Below are positions 54,479 through 64,000 of a stretch of 64,000 bases of DNA, in pieces. The notes beneath the pieces are model-generated. The model was not told the DNA's origin, did not search any database, and worked only from the letters and a program-made list of their open reading frames with translations. Position numbers and translations under genes: made by a program. Every line of letters starts with the position of its first letter. Positions within the stretch are counted from its first letter, which is position 1. Source of the stretch: Cyprinodon diabolis. Its lineage: Eukaryota > Chordata > Actinopteri > Cyprinodontiformes > Cyprinodontidae. The stretch lies in contig CM060081.1 in assembly GCA_030533445.1 (NCBI GenBank), positions 14,205,655-14,269,654 of the forward strand. The letters are read 5' to 3'.

Positions 54479-56720
54479 GATTACTGTATATTGCTGTTAT
54501 TTATAATAACTGCAATGTATATAGTAAATGAAGTACTGTTTTTTACTTTTGATTTTGCCTGGACCTCTAAAGATAAGCATTGTTTGAAAGAAAAAGAAAA
54601 AGACACGGCAAGTCAGTTAATCTAGCACTACATCTGTAAGTTAATTTCCCAAAGAGCAAACAGGTTTAAATGTGTTTTATTTTGTTATTACACCTGGCTC
54701 CTATTAACATACTATTCTATAAAAAGAACTCACATAATGCATAAGAAACATTTTCTTGTTAGTTTTCTGAAAAGAACTCCACAAGTATAAGTTTAATGTT
54801 TGTTTGTACAAATATTTGTGTGAGCAAACACAGTTTAGAATATGTTAACTTAACAGTTGTTGAGCATGAATGTTATCCTATCAGTCTAAGCATGCAGGGC
54901 CTAACTTCCACATAGGCATTTTGAATCATGTATTGTCAAATATGTTGGACCACATTCATATAACACAGAGAGAAAGTGAAGCAAGAAAGTGTCCCTTTAT
55001 TTAATAATAAAGTGTGTCATAGGACTTAGAAAATACATTGCCACCCGATGCAGCGCCCATATTCTGTGCACAAGGGTTATGGGTTGCCATGGAGATAGAT
55101 ATCTGGACTACACTAGTCATGATTTATCAATCACCCTCAGGTGTCTAGCCTAGATGCTTTAGACTCTCAAAAACTTCTGCACAAAGGACTATTAGTCATG
55201 ATTGTTCTGGGAGTTTGTTACTCACTTACAGTTCACTAAAGTTCATAAAAACAAGTTTCCACTGTTCTAGAAGGAAACCATATGTTCAAGTAAGGAATCT
55301 GACTAAAAACTTTTAGGTAGAAGCAGCAGACACACTTGCCGAGATTCCTGGAGTTTTAGTTGGTTTATAGGCTATAACCCAGTTGAACAGGAATCATTAC
55401 AACATCATGAACTTGGACCTGGAGAAATGAAGCAGTCTGCACGGAGTGGAGCAGAGAAAGGTCAGGGGCCAAATAGTGACTGGGGAATGGGTCAGTGATT
55501 ACAGTAAAAGGCCTGGTCTCTCATTGATTTCCAAGCTCAAGCCAGGGCTGCAGACTGATTGGAGCGTTTGTGGACATTGTGAGACAAAATCAAGCTGATA
55601 CTAGGTAACAGGAAGAGACAGGGGCCAAGGAGAGGCAGGGGGTGCCCGCATAGCCGAGTCAGGGACAATGAAGTATTTCTAAATGAGAATTGGAAGGGCC
55701 ATGTCAGAGAGGAACAAGCTGCACAAAATGTGTGAAGTAAACCTAAACAGAATATCCCCAGAGAGACACTTTGCCCACAATCTACCCGTAAATAAAAAAA
55801 TCCAGTCCTCATACACTAAATATCCCAATTAATCACTAATGTATTTTATAATAAATGAACCTTTAAGGCATAATCAGGATATTTAGAGTAGTAAACACTA
55901 CTAGGCAACTACAAAGTGGCAAATGGAATTTAAAAAAAACTTATTTTTTAATTGATTATGAGCACTGTCTTGATGTCTTTGCCAATTTATGGGCAGAACT
56001 AAAGATTTGTGAGTTGGACGGCCTATGTAAACATCTTATTTATGTGTCTATTTTTTTTCTTGTGTTAACTACCATAAACAGGAATGCTGAATTATTGAAA
56101 AAAAATTGGTGTGATTTTAAAACCTTACCTATAGATTCACAGTTGAATTGATCAGTGAGTGAGATGATTTTTTTTATAGCCCTAAATCATCCACAATACG
56201 GTTCAAGGGAAACTACAACAGATATACCCTTGTTAGTTGCATGGTAGAGCATCGAATTAGAAAAATGTGTTAGTGTAAATCTATTATTGAACATCGTGAT
56301 TACATCCATTGTGATTAACCCACATTTTGCTCAGTAGTTGCTTTATTTTCCATCATCAAGATGTTTACGCTTTTTTTCTTTAGCTTGCCCTTCATCATTA
56401 AGAATTTCATAGGTAAAAAGAACTATTAAAGTCAATCTTTTCTTTTAAGTTAAGGCACCTGAAATATGTTAGTCTACTAAATATTGCATCACAGTATATA
56501 CAGATAAAAAGGGAAGCAAACAGGGATGAAATTGCAACCTTTGGGTGTGAAAAGGGGCTGGCTTAATATTTGGAACAGTCAGTAAATATGATGGTAAGAA
56601 TGGATTGAATAAAGAAGTATTAACTGTTTTTATGTGTTTAAGTTTGTGTATATTCTATGGCTGTGAGGCTTGGGATCAGAGGGCTTGGGGAAAATGTTGC
56701 AATGTTTTCATACTTGAGTG
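54479..56720. other. non-coding stretch
   Basis: No gene recognised. An X-box-like GTTGCCATGGAGAT lies at 55083-55096. 55420-55740 is less AT-rich and unassigned. Confidence 0.4.
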
Positions 56721-56729
56721 GGAGGCTGT

Positions 56730-57284
56730 TAGCCTGACGTAGTCCTACTCAATTCTAGTCAGAATATGAGTCTGATACTGCTCCATAGAGCTGTGATTAT
56801 GGGGCGTGTTTTGAACGAACCAGGAAAAAAAATGCCTCTGGACTCAATTGGATAGACCTACAACCAATAAGAGCAACGGAGTGCGTGACGTATGTTAAGC
56901 CAGGCACAGTTGTTGTCAACAAAAATCAAAGCGTGCAGTTGCACGCCTAGAATAAGAAGATGAGCCTTGATCGCGTTTCTCTGTTCCTCTTTTAAAATTT
57001 ATTTGCTGTCGATATCTTCTAGAACAGACCTAATAGCAGAATCTACTCACCTCAACTCTCCGGTGGCAGCCATTGTTGTTGTCACCCAAGCGCGCTTTGG
57101 TCACATGGTTCATTACATTACTGTTGATCATCTGTCCATCATCGTATAAAGCCCGCCCTGACAATTTGATTGGATCGCCAGAGAGTGGGCGATCATACTC
57201 GCGCTACTATGGAGCAATGCCAGACCGAACTTCCCGACCTCAAACTTTGTGGGCGGGACTAAGTTCGGAATGGCACCCAGGCTA
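56730..57284. mobile_element. unassigned 555-bp DNA element with 9-bp duplication
   Basis: Ends are TAGCCTGACG and, reversed, TAGCCTGGGTG. GGAGGCTGT flanks both sides exactly (56721-56729 and 57285-57293). Further in, GTCTGATACTGCTCCATAG (56770-56788) is mirrored by CTATGGAGCAATGCCAGAC (57207-57225). The interior is GC-richer than the flanks and has no transposase. A 9-bp duplication is seen in Mutator-like and some Merlin elements; hAT and P usually make 8. Confidence 0.75.
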
Positions 57285-57293
57285 GGAGGCTGT

Positions 57294-59099
57294 CACACTC
57301 TAATGAAAAAAAGGGGTTTTGCAACAATACATGAAACTGAAAGTATTTCTGAAGTCTTGGTTACCCCATTATCCTCTACCTCCGCAAGGGTACTGTAATG
57401 AAACAAAAGCATGACTAAAACACTAAACTTAACACTATATAAAACCTCACTTGGTGCCTTTTAAAAAATTACTGTTTTAAAGGTGAGAAAAATTCACCTA
57501 AATGAGGTAATGTTTTATTTTTAAGTTGTATTATGTTCTTGAAGTTCACTCTGTATATAGTTGGTTATAACATATAGTCTACTGTTGATGAAAGGGGCAA
57601 AGTCTCATTGTATGATTTTTCAAATTTATAAACCAGGAGCGGTAGTTGCATATTGTATATTAAAAAAAAGAATTCTGCCTCCTACTGGGATATTAGTCAT
57701 TATTTTTCTGTCCTACAACTTTTTTTGTGGTATTATTTGTTAAGGAATTAAGTTCTTCTGTGAGTTAAAAAAAAAAAACACAAGACCAAAGCTACAACGT
57801 TCAAAAATACAATGACATGCAAAAGCAATTGAGCAAAAGATTGCGGAGCTCCCAGCGGAGTTATAATGAACAACGGTCCAAGATCTGCAAAAAGAATGCA
57901 AAAACACAAAAAGATTCTAAGAGGGAAAAGGATCAAATAGTGCTCCGTATACAGCATGAAGCTTGGTGTTCACTCAAGTGGGGGATAAAGCTGCGGGGCA
58001 TTCAGCTGTTGCTGCAAAGTTGATTGTTGCCTGAGTAAACATGCTTATTAATACTGATACTAGAGACAACAATGTTATGTTATCTTTTGATTCTAAGTGC
58101 AAAAAACTTGATAAATAGACGGACGGATGGACGATTGAACAGGCAGACAGAAAGAGAGACAGAGAGATCGATCAGATTGCGGTGAAATAACATTTTTATG
58201 TTTAATTTACTTTCATTTCAGTTACTTTTATTTTTTCATTGAATTATTTATTTCCTTTATTCTTTCTCCCTTTCCCTAACTTTAGTAGAAACATGATTTT
58301 TTTTTTTCCTTGATGGTCTGCCAGGAGGCTATTGGGAGGTTTCAAATGAACTTGAAATTACTGTAGATCAGGTTGGTATTTGACCACATACAGTAGATCT
58401 GTCATTTTACCACAAGGCATTGCACACCTGGTGTAAATTTTCTTATTTTCTCATGATCAAATGGTTTTTGGTCTTTTTCTGTATAGGCATATAACATGTT
58501 TAAGCCCCGTTGAGATTTAAATCTGTTTAATTTTTTTTACACTGCCTTCTAACTCCACAAAGCAAAATTAGCTGTAAATCTTTTTGCCTATCATTGTTAA
58601 TTTTCCTTTTTTTATTGGCCTACTAATGTTTCGTGTTTATCTTGCTGCTTACCACTTTGGTTGCCTAATTGGAATGTAAAGAGCTCTCTAAATAAATGTT
58701 CATTTATTTGATTAAAAAAGGAAATCTCTTAATTTATATACAGTTTTACTCACACAATGTGAACCAACTCATTAAGCTGTCCACCCACGTTAAAGGCAGG
58801 CCTTACTTTTCTATACTGCTATTTTCCTTTCTGAACCCTCTTCAGCTTATTCTCCATGCAGCCCTTACCCCCACTGAGTTAATCAGAGGTGGAGGCTCTC
58901 AAAAAGTTTTTACTGTAATCTGTCTAAACACACCATTGCAGCATACATCCACACCTACAAATAATTATTAGTTTCAACTGTTGCATTTTCTTTATTTAAG
59001 TAAGACAATAAACACTCACAAACCCACATTTTGGGTTCATTTTATATGTTATAAGTTGGTAACCTGGGACTGAAGTTCAGATCTGATTAAGCTTCACTG
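57294..59099. other. non-coding stretch
   Basis: No gene recognised. 58120-58172 is a degenerate GACA/GATA/GAGA tract. The lysine-rich open frame at 57817-58023 has no recognisable domain. Confidence 0.4.
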
Positions 59100-59104
59100 A
59101 ACCT

Positions 59105-59830
59105 CTTCCAGAAGAAGAAAAAATGTCTTATTGTCCCATTGAGGCCGTAGGACTAAACTCATTGAACTCACTGACATGTTCAAGAAAACCTAAGAAGATC
59201 TAAGCTTTGTGGCATTATCTTGCATAAGTAGCCTCCAGAAGATGTTTTCACTGTGGTCAGAAATTGATGGGAATTGTCAGCCACTGAACTTCTTGGGGAA
59301 CTTAAATCATGTTGATAATTAGGGCCTACAGTGTTCCAAAAATGAATCCACCGAATCATGACAACACCATCACTAGCCTGAACCGTCAATAGAAGGATGT
59401 ATTCATGAGGTTATTTTCTTTGAAAGAAATTCTGACCAGATGATCTGAATGTCATGTCAAAACGAGTCTTGAACATTGAGCCTGCAAATGTCAGCGTCAT
59501 TTACCTCCTATTAAAGCTAATTAGACCTTTATTTTCTTACTTCTAACAACAACAAGCCTTTTTTTTACACAAACTGCTCACTTGATATTTTTTCTTTTTA
59601 GGGTTTTTCTCTCTAAACTGATAGATGGTTGTGTGAAGATCCCAGTTCAATGGCAGCTTTTGAACTACCAAGACCAGCCCCTTTGGCATCAGTGAGCATG
59701 CTATGTTCAAAGTTACTGAAAGGCTTTTTTTCTTAAGTTTCAATTGGTGGTTGAATTTTTGGGAGTCATTATTATTCTCACCATGTCTAAATTCATATAG
59801 TTTTTGCCATTTAAGCACTTAGACCCTGTT
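59105..59830 (-). pseudogene. decayed Tc1-like transposase of another family
   Basis: On the minus strand the N-terminal part is near 59690-59720 (FSNFEHSMLTDAKGAGL, matching the FSDFERGMVVGARRAGLS type of start), followed by a stop near 59620. Further along, 59389-59220 reads TVQASDGVVM, then WNTVGP, then SVADNSHQFLTTVKTSSGGY, matching the region between the first and second catalytic aspartates (TVQAGGGVMVWG, LGPL, VADHVHPFMTTVYPSSDGY). The block that should carry the second aspartate is changed to LCKIMPQS, losing the QQDNAPCH motif. It is not the family of 3125-4715 nor that of 10508-12080. Confidence 0.75.
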
Positions 59831-62757
59831 TGTGTACATAATCAAGTTAACAGATGTACCTAAGTTGCCTCTGAGATTTTCTTTTTTAAGATTATGAATG
59901 CGTTATTCTAAATTGAACAACTTGTCTTTGAAAGTCTTAGTGAAACCTATAAAGAGTTGTGCACATTAGCAGCATTAAAAATACATCCATATTATTTTCT
60001 TATAAATAAATGCATTAAAGCAGCACTTAGTAACATTCTTACCTTGAAGCTGCATATCTTCTTCTAAGTCCCTAAAATGGTATTCTAAAGCCTCTTTCCC
60101 ACTGAAAATAATGTGCTAACCCGGGTTTCTTCAAACATGGGTTGACCCGCTAACAATCGCCATTTCGCTCCCTTCCCATCGGCAAAAAAAGCCATGTTTA
60201 ACCCCTCGCTGGCAAGCTTCATTGCCTCTGTGCCCCCCGCAGCTGCGTGTTTGGCAACTGCGTGTTTGTTTTTTTTCTTTTTTATGGCTTAATGAGAGAA
60301 GTGGGATTTACGTTGCCCTGAAAGGCTTTTAAAACTGAGTTTGAATGGTGACAAAGCCATTCTCAAGCACATATCAAATATCAATTTATTTTTGGTTATG
60401 TTCATGGTGGAGAATCCTGCTTCACATCAGTATGTTGAAACAAACAACTAAAAATGTGCAGGGTCATCTTTTTGCACGCTATTACACTTTTCTGTCACCA
60501 GTTCACCGCACCGCAGTTCTTCCAGCAACCCACACTTTCTCTGCTCTCTTTTTTTCATCGTCTTCTCCCTCTTTCCCACCGCCCAGCTTGCCACAGGTTT
60601 ATCTGCCGTATCTAAAAGTAGATAGCAGCAGCAACCCAGGCTGACTGAAAAAGGCCACTGTATAGTAATATACAATTATATATGTACAATACTCCCACTT
60701 CTTCAGACATTTGTTGGGCCATAAACCATGAGAAAAATGTTGGTCATGTTCACTGGAGTAAAGGGTAAAGTTCCGCACTACAGTGCTGCTGGCCTATCAA
60801 AGCTTCTGCAAATCTTCCCCAAAGTGACACTACAAGACACCTACTACACTACACAATAGTATAAATTTAAGTTTTTAGTTGCCTCTCCTTGTTGTATTTG
60901 AACTATTATCTGAAACATTATTTGTTATCTGTAGTCAAGCTTTTTTAAACTTTCCTTTACAATGCCACCATAATATGCTTATTTCTTCAACATGTAAAGC
61001 ACTTTTTACTGTTGTGAAGCTGAAGTCTGCTATTCTAATAAAGTTGCCTCCCAATGCCTTGCCAACAACTCTTAAAAATATAAATTACTGTGCCTGTCTG
61101 TGGCACTGCTTAAAAATCATCTACCAGTCTTTTATCACAGTTCTCTCAGAAAGCAGCATACGATAAGGCTGAGCAAGAGACACCCCAGTACGAAAGCTCG
61201 TGGGGGCTCTAAATATAGAAGCCATTTTCCATATTTCTTTTCATCAACACCAAGACCGTTGCCAGCATATCATTTTCTCATCACCCGAATTGGCATAAAG
61301 TTGCACCATTTGTGTTGTTCAGCTGTTTGCCACAGGCATCCTGTTCACTTGAAGGGACGACTCCACATAGCAAAGTGTAAGTTCCTTTAGCTTTGTTTGA
61401 CTCCATGCATTGTAGTGTAAACTAAAATAGGAAAGCGGGAAAGAAAAGACGAAAAGAAGTTGGGAGTTAGTTTTTAATTTGATGATGAATATTTATGAAC
61501 TGAACAGTACAGTGGTATAGATGAAAAGTCTAAGTGAAAAAATCTTGAAACTGAAATAAAATGGTAATAATGCATCTGCATTTTTAAGCAATAAATAGTT
61601 CTATTTTTTTTCTGTTTAATAAATGAATAAAGCTATTCTAAAACCTGCCCTAGGTTGTGTATACAGGTAAGAGTCGAGCAGCAAATATCCATATAGAAAA
61701 AGTTTTGCTATTAAAACAGTGAAGCAAAGAGACTACAGTTTGTGTTCGCACATTGCAGGCTGTGTTACAGTGAAAAAAAAAAGATAAGATTTAGATCATT
61801 CTAATGGACTGAGCTTAATGCCTCAAAGCAATTTCATTGTTAATTATTATTAAATCTTTACCAAATTAATCCAGCTAGAAAAGCTGCCTAATAGGATCTG
61901 TTTTTAATGACCCAATGTTTTTTTTTTTTCTTGTCTTGACAAATTTGGCATTTACGGAAATGCCAAAATTGCTGTGCAGCCTATATGTTAATATTCTATG
62001 TAATTGTGCTTTAAAGGTTACATTGTAAGCACAAGGCTTAGTGTTTTGTCCTAATGATATGATGCTGTTTAGTATGAGCTTTAGATTAATAATGTGCTAT
62101 TATAGAATGACAGAAACAGAAAATGTGAGTACTTCCCTTTTACTGTCATTAAAGAGAAACAAATGACCATCCAGTGACAAGGAAATTATAATTTTTTCAC
62201 AATAACAAAATATACAAAAGACCTGAGAATGATTTTTTTCTGGAGTTTATTAATTAAGTTGTATCTTTTGGGGAGTAAACACCATTTTAAAGATAATTAG
62301 TATCCTTCACAACTCTAGGTGCTCAAGCTGTAGGAGCACATCTACTTTGTTTTCTGAGCTGTCTACATTTAAAGTCTCTAGTGTTGCCAACTAGTACATT
62401 GCTCAATGGTAGCTGCAGTTCTTACCACATTACTGTTTCACTTTCTAGAAAACTAGACACACTTCATGTCTGGCCTTCACCTTAAGGATGCTTGCTTCCA
62501 AGCAACCAGAACAACCGGCCTGATCCTAAGGTGTTGCTAATTCTGGTGCAGCCAGTCATACACATGAGGAAGTAGAATAGAATGAATTATGTGTGGGAGA
62601 TTGAAATAATCATTTGTTGCAAATTATCAAGCTGTTGTCAAGCTTACAGCTGCAGTTCCATTTGAAAGTGTAATCTTATTTAAGTTTTTTGTGTGGAAAA
62701 GTTATGCTGTTTTTTAAAACTCACTAAAGAATCGTGCTCATCTTTTTAAAAATCAAT
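59831..62757. other. non-coding stretch
   Basis: No gene recognised. TTAAAGCAGCACTTAGTAAC at 60015-60034 looks like one tip of another TTAA-type element, followed by GC-richer sequence to about 60260, but I could not pair it with a second tip. Confidence 0.35.
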
Positions 62758-63330
62758 TTAAATCAAACTTATTTATATAGCACCTAGAAATAACAACACA
62801 TTAAGATAAAGATATAAAATTTCTGAAATTCCAATACGGTCTTGAGTTTGGCTTAACATTTAGGCAGGCCAGTGATGGAGCATAGCTCTTAGAGAAAACC
62901 TTACCGTGATATTGGACAAGCCTCAGAAAAAGGCCGATCCCAGCGTTGCTAGATGACCTACCCCACCTGGAGCGAGGGCCCTCAAGCAGATGTTGACTAG
63001 CAGACTGTAAAGGTCTCCTGGGCTGGTAATTTTTTTTAAAGTTCAGAGCTAGATAGGATGGTGCCTGGTTCAGTCAGTGCTTTAAAAAACAAAAAACAGC
63101 ATTTTAAACTTTATCCTGAGAGCAATGAAAGGACAGGAGTGATATGTTCACATTTACGTGAGTTGTTTAAGAAGCAGGAGTTAGATTTTGTTCAATATTG
63201 AAACAGGATTGGTACTGTAGACTGATATATGTCAATATATAGAGCATTACAGTGAGAAAGTCTAGAGCTAACAGCTAATAGAGCTGTTACTTTAAACAAA
63301 GCTTTAAAAAACAATTTCACAAGAGAGTCA
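62758..63330 (-). mobile_element. fish retroposon-like repeat, minus strand
   Basis: AAATCAAACTTATTTATATAGCACC at the low-coordinate end is the reverse of the GGCGCTATATAAATAA tail seen at 23440 and 42760. The body (GGTGCCTGGTTCAGTCAGTGC, TTTAAACTTTATCCTGAG, GACAGGAGTGATATGTTCAC, GAGCATTACAGT) resembles a common fish repeat that carries this tail. No coding capacity was recognised. The far end is not defined. Confidence 0.55.
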
Positions 63331-63391
63331 ATCAATTTCTCAAATTTTAAGCAGCAATTAATTTTCCGCTGAGAATTTTTACCACTGATTG

Positions 63392-63874
63392 TGTCACGGT
63401 CTTGGTTCTGGTATGTTTTCTTTTGAGTATTCAGTTTTACTTTGCTACATGTTTTCTAGTTTTATTGGTTTTATTCGTATTTTGTTGTGTTTTCTAGTTA
63501 TATTTCAGTTCTTAGGCTTTTATTTGTTGCCCTCTTGTGTTGGTCTCCTTTTCCCTGGCTCCTTCTAGACTCCTCTCTTCACACCTGCTCCAATCAGCTC
63601 GTTAGTCCTCTCTTTGTTTCAGTCTTCCATTAATACTCTCCTTCTGCAGTTCCTCAGTACTGGTTCCTCATCTAACTCTGTCTTACTTTGACTTAACCTC
63701 GTCGTGATTTTTCCCCCCTGATTTCTCCATGGTTCTGGTTTAACTTTTTTCATGTTGGATTTTTTTGGATTCTTGCCTCAGTTGTTTGTGAACCACTCAT
63801 TAAATCTACAAAAAACTCACCTCTGCCTCCCTGCCTCTGCATTTGGGTCTTCAAACCTGAACCAAACCCTGACA
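63392..63874 (+). mobile_element. solo LTR, 483 bp, perfect 5-bp duplication
   Basis: Begins TGTCACGGTCTTGG and ends AACCCTGACA, with TGTCA/TGACA mirrored at the tips. GATTG lies immediately outside both ends (63387-63391 and 63875-63879). An ATTAAA polyadenylation-like motif occurs at 63799-63804, shortly before the 3' end, as expected of an LTR in the plus orientation. No second LTR or gag/pol sequence is in view, though only about 120 bp remain to the right. Confidence 0.85.
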
Positions 63875-63879
63875 GATTG

Positions 63880-64000
63880 AAGTGAGAGTGAGACAAACTT
63901 AGACTGGGAAATCATCCTTTAAGCAAGGCATCCTTGAGACATAAAAAAAAAATACTTACTTAGTGAAAAAAAAAGAATTATTGCTAATCATCCTAAATCC
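63880..64000. other. window end, nothing recognised
   Basis: Short AT-rich sequence with A runs. Confidence 0.5.

Noticed and set aside
60015..60780. Possible further TTAA-type element (TTAAAGCAGCACTTAG left tip)
   Set aside because: No convincing mirrored right tip; ACAGTGCTGCTGG near 60781 matches only weakly.

Overview
The window looks like a gene-poor, AT-rich piece of a teleost fish chromosome. I found no exon of a host protein-coding gene, no rRNA and no functional tRNA. It is either intergenic or deep inside a large intron. The fish assignment rests on the mobile elements: two or more Tc1 families, LINE/SINE tails ending in CTGAATTGAATTG, a tRNA-derived SINE with a perfect B box, hAT, Harbinger and TTAA-type non-autonomous elements, and solo LTRs of the TGTCA...TGACA kind. 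Family names come from motif recognition and memory of typical fish repeats, not from a database search.

Layout. 0-3 kb is unremarkable apart from an LTR-like block near 2.0-2.35 kb. 3.1-4.7 kb holds the one convincing intact gene: a 1,591-bp Tc1 element flanked by TA, with two identical 202-bp inverted repeats and an uninterrupted DD34E transposase. 6.5-7.5 kb and 18.85-19.35 kb hold TTAA-type non-autonomous elements. 10.5-12.1 kb holds a decayed Tc1 of another family. 13.2-15.0 kb holds hAT-like pieces. 20.65-21.96 kb holds the two ends of a Tc1 relic separated by an LTR-like block with a 61-bp tandem array. 23.03-23.58 kb is a TTAA element with a 169-bp retroposon inserted in it; a second copy of the host element at 41.44-41.74 kb lacks the insertion and proves the nesting. 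25.6-26.1 kb is a minus-strand LINE reverse transcriptase relic. 28.18-29.17 kb and 63.39-63.87 kb are solo LTRs with perfect 5-bp target duplications.

The most structured region is 33.47-36.57 kb. A Harbinger-like element (CTA duplication on both sides, broken transposase with its middle missing) has been invaded by a hAT-like element. That insertion in turn carries an uninterrupted ATCT array of about 790 bp (about 197 units) and an ATCC array. Further on are a hAT element with a perfect 8-bp duplication (37.23-38.18 kb), a broken THAP-domain reading frame (49.79-50.02 kb), a minus-strand SINE next to a reverse transcriptase scrap (54.1-54.5 kb), an unassigned 555-bp element with a 9-bp duplication (56.73-57.28 kb), and a minus-strand Tc1 relic of another family (59.1-59.8 kb).

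No operon, defence system or host pathway is visible. The interest lies in mobile-element biology: one possibly still mobile Tc1, several layers of nesting that can be dated relative to one another, and a very long perfect tetranucleotide array. The stretches between elements may contain regulatory DNA, but that cannot be shown from one sequence.
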